NCBI GenBank assembly: GCA_963513935.1
Contig: OY740768.1
Location: 40,418,368-40,482,367 of the forward strand
Source of the DNA: Aphrophora alni
Lineage: Eukaryota > Arthropoda > Insecta > Hemiptera > Aphrophoridae
Direction: 5' to 3'
DNA: 64,000 nucleotides
Below, piece by piece: positions 46,946 through 59,287 of the stretch. How positions within the stretch are numbered: position 1 is the first letter of the stretch; the number at the start of each line of letters is the position of its first letter. The notes below the pieces were generated by a model. It saw only the letters and a list, made by a program, of their open reading frames with translations. It had not been told where the DNA came from and made no database searches. A program made the translations under genes and the position numbers.

Positions 46946-49810
46946 AAAATTATGGAACAAATGAAAATAACAGTAGTGTTATTACACCTTTTACTCCTAA
47001 CTCTACTTTAAATTACAAATGGATTTGACTTTGAAATTATAAGAAAAAAAAGTATCGCTGGAAACGGATGGAAATTTGGGTATTTTTAATCATTTAATTT
47101 CCTGTCGCTCCTAAACTGTTAGAGATATAAAAAAATATCAACGATTAAAAAGTCTTTTAAAAGGTTTTATTCAAAATTGCCATAAAAAGTATATATTCCA
47201 TAAGAAAATTTAGAAAGTAGACCTCAATCCTTTAAAGGACAATCATTTTCAATTATTACTGCCTCCATCTCACGCTTTTTAAGAGTGATCTACAGTATTT
47301 AAGAAACATTACAATGGCGATGTGACTGGTTTTGGTAATTTACCACGTTATCTATTTTTAACTAGTTTCGAATTTATATGATCTACCCGAATTATGAGTG
47401 ATGCATCTGTTAATATTTATTATATTTTAGTAAATAAATTAAATCTAAATCAAATTAAATTTTAAGTACAAATATGTTTACTAGATATAAGCAGTAAACA
47501 AAATGAATCCTACAGAATGAAGTCGACTACAATGTTTTGAAGTAAATAAATCTCACCTGAAGATGAGGGAGATAGAAAGCTTGGGAAAACACTTGACTTC
47601 TACCAGTGTCAGGATCCTGGGTTCTGGGGTCGCGAGGTCCATGTGCAAGACGTCTCAGATTAGGCCCTCCCTTCTATTTGTAGAACAAATAAACAGCAGC
47701 TAATTATTGTTCTCCGTATTTCTCGACAACCCTCTTTTCCCTTTACGTCTACTCTCCCGACGAGACTTTTTTCTTCACTCTCCCTTCCTATCTGTCAAGA
47801 AACTAAGCTTTGTATGTATTCCAAGAAGTTATGTTGTCACCGTGTTTACAGATTTTGTACGCACATGTATTGTATGAACACTCCCTTGAAGCCGTCGGTA
47901 ACATTCCGGTATTAATCCCCGAGTAGCGTTGCGAGAAATATGTAATCAGATTATTTTGCAAGTTATAACCAGCAATAACGCTTTACCAATGTCTCAGTTA
48001 ACATTTGTATTAGGGTGTCAAATTTAAATAGGATCATTCGGTTTGTAACGAACTGCTCATTTAATCTCCAATTTGTTCTTTTTGTCCAACATCCCCTGTT
48101 TATCCAACATCCCATGTCATTGAGTCTTCATGACATGTTTTATCAATTGTGGAGTAGCTACGAAATGATCATCCACACAAACACACATATATACAACTAC
48201 GCAAGTCCAAAAAATAAACTACTTAGGCATACTTATTGTACTAGTTATGCATTCGATGCAATCCTGGTGATCGTTTAGAGAACTTTCCTCCGATTTACAT
48301 TTTGTTGAGTGTAATTAAGGGAGTGATGCTTTACTACGTGTCTGAAAAACATTGTTCTATAACAATCCAACAGTTATACAAAACATATAATAGGCTATTG
48401 CATATATTCTGCATGAATAAACCTAAACAATAAAATTAAACAAAACAATAGCCTTTCTCGTTAAAATTGAACGCATGTTTTTCTGGCGACTATTTTATTA
48501 TCACTAGTAGTGCTCAAACTCTTTTTTGAATTACACAATCAATGCAATTCGTACTTCTGCAAAGTATAAGTAGAAAACTATATTCCTTTATCTAATACGC
48601 AGTATAGAGATAGTTATGAAATCGGTCAAAAAATCGATGTAGTTTTCCCGGAAATATCCGTGTGGTGGTCCGCGGAAAAAAAAGTGGCTAATGTAGGCCT
48701 ATGTACCATAACGTACAACAGCCCAAGCATTACCTTTTATTAGCTCAAAAGAGTATGCCGATTAATTAGATTTACGGGTAGATTTTCGCACCTCAAATTT
48801 GTATTTGTTATTAATTACACAAAATTAAAAGTATATGCTATAATAACAAAAATATAGCCAAAATAAAACTTTTATTTTTCTCAAAATCGATTCTAACGAT
48901 ATTGATGAAATATTTCTAGAATGATAATGATTGTCATTTCGTAAAAAATGCGGTTTCGAGACTTATCAGTAAAATATAATCGTCCGTTGAGCTATCATTC
49001 CAAATTGTAAGTAAAAAAAAAATATACGGTTAAGGAATTGACTAAAATGAGTCACTGAAATCTCAATTCAGTACGTTTAGGACGACTTTAGGTCGCATCA
49101 AAATTGTTTTATTCATATCTTCTCAAAGTTATGAAGGTGGACATTACTATACCATTTTCTCTCGTATAAAAAATATGTAGGGAGAAAAGTACTTCATCAA
49201 CAATTTTTTTTCTTTCTCATTTATAAAAGTAAAGACACACGATTTTGATAGATAACGATTCGTGGATGAATGTGAAGAAAGTTATTCCGTTGTTTTTGCA
49301 CTGTTTATCTTGTTTAAAAGTAACCTTTAATACAGATAATTTTCTAATATTCTAATAATTACCGTATCTATAGCCAATATACTATACAAATAGTAAAATA
49401 TATGTGTATGGAATTTGTATTCTTTATTTCTGTACTATCCGTTGATTATAGGCCTGGTATATATAACTGACGAAAAACTTTTTCTAAATAAAATACGTTA
49501 TTTTGACACCACTGTCAATGGGAGACGATCGATGGCTAATGGGAGATCACTTCATCCCAAGTCCAATTAACTCTTCCCCTCCCACCATCGATCCCTTTTC
49601 TTTTACTGACTAAAAGTGATCATTCCTCTCTTTCCTAAATGGTTAAAAGAGTCAGTTGTATCCTCGGTTTAACAGGCATTAGTGCTAAATTGGACGTTTT
49701 ATAAATCAAATTTCTAATTATAACTCACATCAAATTCTATGTAATGAAATAGGCATACACAAATTAATAGTGTGGTAATCAGTTAGGTTTAAACTGATTT
49801 ATTTGTATTA
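46946..49810. other. No gene recognised; GC-richer part at 47,560-48,000
   Basis: 47,560-47,780 (TCAGGATCCTGGGTTCTGG, GGTCGCGAGGTCCATGTGC) and 47,885-47,945 (GCCGTCGGTAACATTCCGG) stand out in composition without a recognised function. 48,600-49,260 is repeat-like and degraded. 49,500-49,600 has CACCATCGATCCC and an ATCGATGG partner (GGGAGACGATCGATGGC). No coding support. Confidence 0.35.

Positions 49811-49813
<3 letters not shown>

Positions 49814-49848
<35 letters not shown>
49814..49848. repeat. (AT)n microsatellite
   Basis: TA dinucleotide run of about 34 bp. Confidence 0.95.
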
Positions 49849-49851
<3 letters not shown>

Positions 49852-50233
49852 AGTATTTCTATTTTTTTATCATACTGAGTGTTAAAAAAGTATGGAAACA
49901 AATGAGGCAAAAAACAAAAATAAAGAAACATGATGGCGACAACCAAAACGAAATTTTTGACAAACCGGTTGGTATAAGTCACAATTTTTAAATTCAAACC
50001 TAAATTTGTTCTCTTTTAAAAGTTATTTGATAAAGATGGATTGTTCGCATTGAGATTAGGTTATGGTTTAATCGGAGATTTGCCATCGAACTATCGAAAA
50101 TCGGACATTTCTCTATATTTTAATCCTCTGATTATTCTTCAGAAATGTTATATAGAGTAATGATAGGAAAATCTAAATTGGAACATTCATATCTTCTTTT
50201 AAGGAACTCAATATATTTCTACTTAAGAATTTA
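49849..50233. other. AT-rich sequence, nothing recognised
   Basis: Spacer before the 50.2-kb transposon. Confidence 0.4.
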
Positions 50234-50896
50234 TATACAGAGTGTAAAATAAGTCGTGATACACCTCGATATAATTTAAATGGATTTTTATCAACGTAAA
50301 ACCTCTACCATACTTATTATAACACTTTTTCTGGCGTTTAAGGGGGGTTTAAAGTTTTAGGGATAAAGGGGGCAACTCTCATTTTTAAATGGCAACTCCT
50401 ATCCTGTGACAAATCATTGGAAATCAATAGAAAAGTAATGGCACCTCCAAAAGTTTTCTAGTAGTCTACATCCTCGGCAAAAATTAGTAATGACTAACTT
50501 GCGTATCTCTTACTTGTTTTAGTGTGACAAGGGTTCGAATTTGTGACCTTTTGTTGTTTGGTTTTGAGCTAGCCGCTTGTAAAAAACCGAGACAGCATTC
50601 GCAAAAGATTTTCTTGGAATGTTTTGAGTCTTTTGTAAAATTTTACTCTGTAGGTCAATGACGTCTGTTGGCTTAATTTCATAAACAAGGTTGTCATGTG
50701 ACCCCAAAAGAAATAGTCTAAGTCTAGTGGAATAAGGTTAGGAATGGCCAGCAAGGTCTTCTTTTTAAATTACGCCCATTTGTAGAATCATAATTTGAAT
50801 AGCGAAAGGAAATTCTATTTAATCCTTAAATGTACCCTCAATTTTTATTTCTATTCCATAATAAAGCAGTGTCATACTTTTTGAATACTCTGTATA
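50234..50896 (-). mobile_element. Internally deleted DDE DNA transposon with both terminal repeats
   Basis: Left end TATACAGAGTGTAAAATAAG and right end, read on the minus strand, TATACAGAGTATTCAAAAAG are imperfect terminal inverted repeats. The TA at each border fits a TA target duplication. The 663-bp element holds a transposase C-terminus on the minus strand (50,519-50,754) but lacks room for the rest of the gene, so most of the 5' coding part is deleted. It belongs to the insect elements with TATACAGGGTG-type ends, probably within the Tc1/mariner superfamily. Confidence 0.8.
50519..50754 (-). pseudogene. Transposase C-terminal fragment with one frameshift
   Basis: Minus-strand reading: LIPLDLDYFFWGHM in one frame, then after a one-base shift DNLVYEIKPTDVIDLQSKIL followed by QKTQNIPRKSFANAVSVFYK, RLAQNQTTKGHKFEPL and a stop at 50,519-50,521. 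Insect DDE transposases of this type typically end LDFFLWGHLKxLVYETPV, then ANIPRxxFxxVRxSFxRRLxxCxxxNGxHFEHLL, so the order matches. The catalytic N-terminal two-thirds is absent. Together with the frameshift this makes the copy inactive. Confidence 0.8.
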
Positions 50897-50984
50897 ATTA
50901 CAATTTTTTAATTATTTACTTAACTATATCAATCTATTTTTGTTTTTAATTTATTAGAAAATGATGGAGTTCATACTATTTATA

Positions 50985-51420
50985 TAGTTTAAACGGACAT
51001 TTGCCATATTTAAATTTATCAAAACTAATACAAGACGTTTCGAGAGTATAAACCATCTTCTTTTATCAACGTACATATCTAGTACACGAAGAAAGTGAAA
51101 AAAAAGAAAGAAAAAAAAGAAGGAAAAAAAAACAAAAACGGTAAAGTGGCTAAAAGTTTAAAGTGTACTAGGTTTTACCTAGTAGGATCACGTGTGCAAA
51201 TAGTCTTAGTTATTTTTAGACTCAGGTGTAAAGCTTTATTCTTGGGTTCATTTTTATATTAGTAGTTTTTTGGCCCTAAACTTGTAGGCTATGTTGCCGT
51301 TTTTCACTGTTCTCCTGTTTTAGGTGTATCACGTGATAACAAGAGTTGATTTATACTCTCGAAACGTCGTGTATTAGTTTTATATACACAAATAATGGCC
51401 AATGTCGGTTGAAACTATAT
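50985..51420. repeat. Foldback with ~80-bp arms and Penelope-type motif
   Basis: Left arm 50,985-51,065 and right arm 51,335-51,420 are diverged reverse complements. Shared blocks are AAAACTAATACAAGACGTTT with CGAGAGTATAAA on the left, and TTTATACTCTCGAAACGTCG with TGTATTAGTTTT on the right, plus GGACATTTGCCAT against ATGGCCAATGTCGG. The left arm carries GAAGATGG...TCTCGAAACGTC on the minus strand. The loop (about 270 bp) includes a purine-rich GAAAAAAAAGA stretch at 51,095-51,140. Confidence 0.7.
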
Positions 51421-51946
<526 letters not shown>

Positions 51947-52800
51947 ATATCAATGTATATTAATTTACTTAAAACTCCAAGCCGTACGTTTTCCACTTCA
52001 TTTAAAAGAAAAAAATTCTAAAATCTTAACGTAGACACTTCAGTTTGTTTCCAAAACTACAGTTTAAACATTTATCAATTCATCTCATAATATTATTAGA
52101 ATATATTTATTCTAGATTGTCGTCAATAAGAATATGTTACTATGTTTTGTTAATAATAGCGTTATTCACAAGTTGATAACGTGTCATTACTCTCATAAGA
52201 ACTTTGTGAGCTAGGGTCATTAAATAAACACAGATCATTATATATGTTTGCAGAACATATTAAAATAATATATTTAAAGGATCTTAGAAAAGTGGGAAAC
52301 GGTTTGATAATTGTTGAACAAAAAACAAATAAATTTTTGATTATAGCAACGAAATTGAATTAATACATTTGTAATTTTCAGAGTAGATTTCACAAACAAA
52401 GTTATCATTTCACAAATTTATAACTAATTGACTCTATTTAAAAAAAATAATAAAAGTTTTTTATTTGTAACATTTATATCTACTCTGTCCCTACTCTTTT
52501 TAGGAGTCGCGAAATTGTGTAATAAAAAGATAATTTACTTTGACTAATAGTTAACGATATCAAACCATTAACAATAATTAACACACTTTTCTAATATCTT
52601 GTATAAATATTATGTACATAACACAATTTTGTATGGGTATATATAGCGATAGTAATGTTTACTATGACGTTCAAATTTGTTCATCCTCTTTATACAGTAG
52701 CTTAATTGTTCACCGTTATTGAATATTTAATACATTTTGAATATATATATTTTTTATTGGAAGTCCGCGCCCCTCCTGACAGTTGACGAATAAATTAATT
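51947..52800. other. AT-rich sequence without recognisable genes
   Basis: No reading frame, RNA gene or repeat boundary is recognised. Confidence 0.45.
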
Positions 52801-52803
52801 GTC

Positions 52804-53215
52804 ATACAGGGTGATTCACGAAGATATGCAGAAACTTCGGGAGCTCATTCTACATGTAAAAGTAAATAAAAAAGTGTAAATATAGGTCCGGAAATTCGTC
52901 GTTAGCGCCCAGAATTTTGTAAACTGGGTTAAAAAAGGCCTCCAGGAATTCTGAGAAGGTATATTAAAAAGCAAATTCAATAGTTTCTTATGGTTTTTGA
53001 CCTGACAAATTGAATAAAACAGAACTTTAAGTTAAGTAGTTTTAGAGAAAACCATCGTATAATTCAAAAATTGGAGTCAAAAACCACATTTTTTTTACAT
53101 TTGGCCAGCAATAACTTTGTTATCTTACCAATAAACAAATCAAATTTTACAACGAAAATTGTAGAAAATTTAATTCTGAACAAAACTTTACAAATAAGGT
53201 ATACAGAAAGTGAAT
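52804..53215 (+). mobile_element. One end of a TACAGGGTG-type DNA transposon
   Basis: Begins CATACAGGGTGATTCACGAA followed by non-coding sequence in the usual style of such ends (TATGCAGAAACTTCGGGAGC, then TAGGTCCGGAAATTCGTCG). The opposite end and the transposase are missing or unrecognisable. The right boundary is a guess from the loss of this style. Confidence 0.5.
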
Positions 53216-54335
53216 AGATATTCGATTAAATTAATTTTTATTTAAAACAGCGTAAAGTAAAATAAAACGGAAAAACCTTTCTAAACCCAACTTAATAAAA
53301 ACCCCAACTTTAAACAAATTATACAATGATTCTAAATTGCTCACTATATATAAACAACTCACTAATAAACTGATAGATTTTCAATCTTTACGATAAAAAA
53401 TAATAACTTTCAAGAACTGTATTAGAAAATGGCTTTGGACTTATATTAGTATTGTCTTTTATTAAAATAATAGTTAAATTTATCAATGAAAATAAAATAA
53501 AATTATGTAAGTTTTGAAAGTAAGTACAATCCAGTTTGGATTTCATTGTACGATAGTGCAACACAATACATTGAACTTAATCCCGTTTTAATGAACCATC
53601 CTTATTTATGATGAGAAAACAATACACTTGGGCTCTCGCAGTGATTCACATCTGCTCCTCTTCGACTATAAATATCGTATATATTGGATAGATGTTGGAA
53701 ACGATTGTATCCAAGTTGCTACCAAGTCGAGTCCGATAGTAATCTTAACGGAGGAATTCTTCATATTAACCTTTAAATAACTTTCTGTCATTGAAGTTAC
53801 TTTCATGTGTTATCGAGTACATCTGTACCGGAGCCTTGAGGTGTTGAAACCCTTCAACTGCAGTGTGAGGAAATCTATTCAGACAGAATATTGTTTTGAG
53901 ATGTGTATTGTGTCCCGCAAGTGTGCTCCCTTCCCCCCCCCTCATCTCAAGTATCTGGTTACGGGCATTACTTGCACGACGATAAAACTACGAGACAAAC
54001 CGTTTTGTCTTAGTGTTTATGTGTTGAGTTGTGCTCCTCCCACATTGAGTCCTTTTACGTCCAAATCGTTGGTTTAGGTTTCACAACATAGGCTATGAAA
54101 GAGTCGTGAGTAGGGTTTTCTAGTAAAATGTGCAATTTCTGTTCTATTAAGTCTATTAAGTATCAGTAAGTATAGGTTCTTTATAATGAAATACAGTATA
54201 TTATGCAATTTTATTCTGTTTGAGATAAACATAACGCTTTAGTAAATGTTTGTATATATATTAATATAAATTCACTGGTGTGTAAATATGTTTAGTGGAT
54301 GTTTCGGTGTAAATATATAGAACAATTGTTTTTTT
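53216..54335. other. No gene recognised; GC-richer part at 53,600-54,080
   Basis: 53,600-54,080 is less AT-rich and has a 90-codon plus-strand frame (53,805-54,077) with no recognised domain. It may be a conserved element or relic exon. The rest is AT-rich. Confidence 0.35.
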
Positions 54336-54339
54336 CTCC

Positions 54340-54385
54340 TTTTGTCTAAAGGCGAAAAACCTATCGGTTATAAATTAATTTTGGA
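54340..54385 (-). repeat. R1 end fragment
   Basis: TAAAGGCGAAAAACCTATCG with GTTATAAA is the reverse complement of the R1 end block (CGAGAGGTTTTTCGCCTTTA). Only this block remains. Confidence 0.55.
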
Positions 54386-55315
54386 AAAAAGGTAATAAAA
54401 TACTAATATTCAATATTGCGGCGACAAATTTTAAATACCATCAATTAAAACCAAGGGATGATGCACGCGTTATATAGCATACGTTTAAATTACTGTGAAA
54501 ATTGTGTTTTTAGGACGTGATATGTGCACATTTGGTGAAACTTGTGCCTAAATCATACCAAGACGATTCTTTCATTTCATAAAGCTTCGCTAAGGTTTCT
54601 TTTTCGTTGTTTATTCGACGAACTCTAAAGCTTTTATATACTTTCATAACCTTTTGTGGCGAATCTGTTCAAAAATAATACTTTAAATGGTAATGTACAA
54701 TTCATTTCCCTTCTTATTCATTTCATAATTCATTAAACGTTTTATGTAAAAATAAATAAATAATGTATGCAATACTAAATCGGTTAGGTTGGTTCATACG
54801 GAAACGGGACAATTGTTAACTCAAGCAGTGTCTGTTATGCAAAAGTCTGCTCTTTCAAACAACGGAAACGGATAAAACGTCTAAATGACGACATCAAAGC
54901 ACCGCTGACACAGACACAGATCACAGATGTATAAACCATCAAATCATGGTCGTCTGTGTTTAGTTGCAGTCTATTTCTGACTTCCAGCTTCAGTATAATG
55001 TCTAGTTTCGACCATAAAGTGTCCGCAAGTTTGGAACTAGGCTAATCTACGAAAATGGAATTTATTTACGACAGTTCCATAAACCAAACTTTAAATATTC
55101 TTCATTTCATGTTACCAAGCTGTTTCTATTTTTGGTCCGCGCGATTACGTTAATTTAAATCAATGTCGTTAATAATCACCGTTTTTATTTGTTTTTAAAT
55201 GTTGTGATTTTTTCCCGACGAAATGAAAGAAAACACAATTTTTAACAACAAATTTGTAACAATGACAAAGTCTTCATTTTCATTTGTTCCATGAATGTCA
55301 CAAAGTGTCACAAGG
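54386..55315. other. No gene recognised
   Basis: 54,780-55,070 is somewhat GC-richer (CATACGGAAACGGGACAATT, CACCGCTGACACAGACAC). No reading frame or repeat boundary is recognised. Confidence 0.35.
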
Positions 55316-55321
55316 GATTCT

Positions 55322-55395
55322 GTAACAACTGAAGATGATGTCTTTGTTATTAAAAAGTCGTCGTGTTACCAATAAAGAGTTGTGGAACGTTGTGT
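55322..55395 (+). repeat. Penelope-type structured motif, single copy
   Basis: AACTGAAGATGATGTCTTTG with TTATTAAAAAGTCGTCGTGT and ACCAATAAAGAGTTG resembles the 25.02-kb copy (CTGAAGATGAC.., AAAACATCGTCTTGAAC, AATAAAGTG). The GAAAC box is decayed to TAAAAAG. No inverted partner is seen. Confidence 0.55.
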
Positions 55396-55565
55396 GTGTT
55401 TTCATTTCGGAATTGACGTTTCCACAATTGTTGCTAATCTAAAGTGAATTATCTTTATTTAGTTGAAATTGACCTTACGTGAAATTAAATGTTACAAGTG
55501 AATATTTTATTAAATAGATTTTTTAAATAATTTAACAATAAAACAAAGTAAAATTGTTAGTTGTT

Positions 55566-55599
55566 GTTTTAAAAAGTATAAAACCTCTCGGTCATCATG

Positions 55600-55645
<46 letters not shown>
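55566..55645 (-). repeat. R1 end fragment joined to (AT)n microsatellite
   Basis: AAAACCTCTCGGTCATCATG (55,580-55,599) is the reverse complement of the R1 GATGATGACCGAGAGG block and runs directly into an AT dinucleotide tract at 55,602-55,644. Confidence 0.6.
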
Positions 55646-55650
<5 letters not shown>

Positions 55651-58600
55651 TATTTATTAGTAAGTGCTTCACATTAAAAATTTATGAGTTATTGCTTCCA
55701 CTTTAGAAGTGGAATATATCCTATTAAATTTATTTTTACGGGTTTATTCCCATTGGAATATATTTCTAGAATGCACTGTATGATGTTTATATTCCATAAA
55801 ATGTATTTATACTCTTCATTTGTTCATCTGTAAATTTTAATAAATACTGCTTCCATCTTCCATCTATGTGAATCCTTAATAACTGCTTCCGGAGGTAGAT
55901 TCTAACAATTGATATATTACGAATATATTTATATATATTACATAGGTCGAATTATGTGGTTGCTTCCAGTACAATTTAACTACTTCTGTCATACATGTAT
56001 ATACTGTACTATGATTTTGACAAATGCCAAGACATGAAAGTTAATAATTGAACCTGTGCAATGCAAGTACGCCCCTGTGACCCTGTGACCAAAATAATCA
56101 AGCAAAATTTAGAAAATGTTAAGAGAAGACAAAATCGTTCTACTCCATCTGTTTTACTGTTTTGGTTAATGTTTGTTATTGAATTTAGTATGGTGTTTAT
56201 GAACGCAGATTTCATTGATACAAGATCATGAAAATAAATAAATTAGTGTACTTTGTGAATACTTTCTTTAGCTGTTGTCAATAGTAAAGTGTGTCTGTGT
56301 TAAGGTGATATTTAAGGTTATCTAACTGCCAGGCTTACATTTTCAAATAACAGCTGGCATAACCTTAATTACAATAATCTAATAAATTCTTTTACCCAGT
56401 CCTATAGGCCTATTATTTTAATGTGGAATTCTAATATTGATAACTTAGGCTAAACCTACAAATCTTCTGATAAGTTCATAACAGGACTATTTTTTCAACA
56501 AAATGTGTAAAATCCATATTGATCAAATTTGGTTAAGTATGTAGTCTTACTGTCCTTACGATTTACTAGCAAAATTTATGCAATTCATATTCTACACACC
56601 TTTTGTTGGAACAGTTAGATAATCCTTTATTACGCCCTACACTTTTAATGTTTCACAATACATTATTTCACTTAAAAATAAGCAACATTCGAGATTTCAT
56701 GACTCTAAAGAACGTAATTGCTTTATGCCTCTAGGTTTCATAGATTATGCATAGTGAAATGACTTTATAGGGTGAATGTGCATTACAATACATTTCACAG
56801 GTTAATATTATTAAGCTATATGATTTAAGAATCATGAAAACTAGGTTTCGGAAGGTGAATATATATATATCATTGGTAATTGTTTACTTTGCCAGACCTA
56901 GTAAAGGATAAATATTGACCTTCCTAGACCTGTAGTTCTTTAACTAGGTCTGGTTAGGTAGTTTCACAAATCTCTAAACAGACCAACTTAATATGCGGAT
57001 GAACTTAAATATCGAGGGATGAGACATACAATAGATTCACAAGTTGTCATAAGTAGTAACATCAATATCCTGATCTAACCTCAAAATCCCATGATATTGT
57101 CCTTTTAAATATCTTGCGTTCAACAGAAATAATGGACTTTGGTAAATCAAAAGTGAATTGAATAATAAAGGATGATCTAATTGTTGCAAAAGGAGGTAGG
57201 TAGAACACAAATTACATAAATTTTGCTATTAAATCACAACAACAGGAACACTACATATTTACCAAAACTTGTAACATGTTCTCAGCAAATTATATGTATT
57301 GCAAAGTTGTTGGTCTAAATAGTTTTGTAAAATCTAAATACAATTAGTGGTGGTCATTAATTAATTACCAAAAAAGTGAAAAACTAAAAATGATCTTGCA
57401 CAAAAAACAATAATAAATGCTATGAAAAGACACAATAAAAACTCAACTTGATTAACGTTGCCAAGTTAAATGTAACATCATTGTGAAATAATAAATTTAT
57501 TGGTCTCAAATAAATAAGCCATATTGGCGTTTTGCTAAAGTATTTTATTCTATACATAAAACATATGCGATCACAGTATATTTTTAGTTTTAGTTGTTAA
57601 ACATATATATAGCACTTCTTATTTCCAGATAGAAATAATCTGGCGATGTTGTATTACAGTTGTTAGTCTATCTGGCGATTGCCTGAAAATTATGGCTAAA
57701 GTTTTCAAGGTTAATTATTCTTATAAACATTTTTGGTTTGGTAATTTCTTAAGTTGTAGGCTACTTGTATATTGTTTATAATTGATTTCCGCCAACAGTA
57801 AAGTATATAGATCCCTTATATATAAAGGGATAAGTGAAGTGTTGTGTCTTTTACACAATAAGGCGGGGTCAAGCTTAACTGTCCTATTACCAATAAAATT
57901 AAGATCGATAGCTACAAAACTAGCATTTGACTTTAAAATATACTGTGGTATGTTAGGTCAGATTAGCTTTGGATATATATTAATACTGTATATGTTTTCT
58001 ATAAAAAAAGGAATTTTATGCAACTGTTTATACATAATAGTCAACAAAGGTTGTTGTGTTCTAATTGAACGGTTTACTTTTATCTGTAATCATTAGATAG
58101 AAATAAGTATAATAAAAAGCTAACCTGAACCAACTTGTCAAAGTATGTTTTTTTCAAATTAAACTATAGAAGATACAAGTAATTTTATTCTATTTAGTTA
58201 CTTTCAGCGTGACCATGGAAAGACACTTTTTGATATTTCTGTATACGTAGGCCTATGGTAAAATGTATTTTAATATAATATTTATACAGTTTCTAAACTG
58301 TGATGTTTTACAGTCTAAACATTTAATGCATTTTGACTGGTATAAAATTATATTATGACAACTATGGCTAATTAAACTTATTTTCATGGATTTATTAAAT
58401 AGAACTAGGCCCTAAATACATATCAAAATTTGTATAAAGTCATACAATGTTTCAAAATTCAATAAATGTTATTAACTTAAATAGCCATTTCTTATTTAAA
58501 AAACTACAGTATTTGATATAAGTTTGTATTAATTGCCAAGATTTAAACAAATTTTAATCACCTATATCTAATAATAATATGGAATTATTTTGTGTGTGCA

Positions 58601-58790
58601 ACCAACCCTTGATGAATGATGAATTGTCACTCTGTACATTAAGTTGTCTAGGCGGAATAAACTGCGACTATACCGACATACTAAATGTTGACATACATAC
58701 ACATACATGGAGTATTAAATACTACATATATAGGCTAGAGCTTTATGAACTGGATCTCATTGTGTCCAGTTCTGGGACTTCTATACAAGT
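55646..58790. other. AT-rich sequence without recognisable genes
   Basis: About 3.1 kb. 55,680-55,985 contains scattered repeats of a TTGCTTCCA / ACTGCTTCC phrase, suggesting a very diverged tandem array. The plus-strand frame at 57,782-58,096 (104 codons) has no recognised domain. Nothing supports a gene. Confidence 0.4.
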
Positions 58791-58901
58791 TTCATATTAA
58801 GATCATGAATGTGTCCAGAGTATGCTAGACATCTTCTATATACAAGAATAAAATAAAGCGAAAAAGCTAGTTTCAAAAATTATTTAATAATATAAATGAG
58901 C

Positions 58902-58963
58902 TACAATTGTTTCGCTTTGCGGCATCATCAGACAACTGATAATATACAAGTATTGACAACTAT
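58902..58963 (-). ncRNA. Hammerhead-ribozyme-like motif in the Penelope-like element
   Basis: On the minus strand TAGTTGTC, a 23-base spacer, CTGATGA, T, GCCGCAAAGC, GAAAC, AATTGTA. The core boxes CUGAUGA and GAAA are exact, and a GUC sits at the expected cleavage position. Stem III (AGTTG + U against A + CAATT, extended by U-G and A-U) closes. Stem II is weak (GC/GC around CGCAAA, with one unpaired U before it) and stem I is interrupted. Hammerheads are documented in Penelope-like elements. The extra U and short stem II make activity doubtful. Confidence 0.4.
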
Positions 58964-59061
58964 TTATACACACACAAGTAACAGGAAACTATATACAATA
59001 CTAATAGAGAAATCGGGAAGGGTAGGGAGAATGACCTAGCAGGTAGATAAAGGTTGATGAA

Positions 59062-59287
59062 CTATGTTAGGATGTGTTTTAGAAGGGGTGAAGAATTTAA
59101 TACAATTTGGTCATTTAAGTTGAAAATAGGTATACGTGAAATAGATCTATTTATTTCTAAACATTCTAAATTATTTAATCTATTGCTTTTATTTTTTGTA
59201 TGTAAGAGTTTAACATTCAATTTCGGATCAAAACTATGACCTGAGTCCAAAAGGTGGTTAGCAAAGTTAGAGTTTCTATAGGCATTT
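59062..59287 (-). pseudogene. GIY-YIG endonuclease C-terminal fragment of a Penelope-like element
   Basis: The frame reads CIENAYRNSNFANHLLDSGH then SFDPKLNVKLLHTKNKSNRL, NNLECLEINRSI, and NLNDQIVLNSSPLLKHILT to a stop at 59,062-59,064. The block SNFANHLLxxGHS, the LLHxxxKxxxLxxLExLEI helix and the final NDQxxLNxSPLL are characteristic of the segment after the GIY-YIG nuclease core in animal Penelope-like elements. The nuclease nicks the target for insertion. About 75 residues remain and the reverse transcriptase and GIY-YIG motif itself are lost. The frame has no internal stop, which suggests a fairly young insertion. Confidence 0.8.

Larger units (their letters stand above)
58847..59287 (-). 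mobile_element. 5'-truncated Penelope-like retroelement
   Basis: Minus-strand order: endonuclease C-terminus (59,287-59,062), AT-rich untranslated part, structured motif at 58,902-58,963, then a short tail to 58,847. The 441-bp insert is flanked by TCTATATACAAG (58,835-58,846) and TCTATACAAG (59,288-59,297), an imperfect target-site duplication. Joining the flanks restores the tandem-repeat phrase CAAG|TGTAGCAT found elsewhere in the array. Penelope-like elements carry a reverse transcriptase followed by a GIY-YIG endonuclease. Only the end of the latter survives. Confidence 0.8.
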
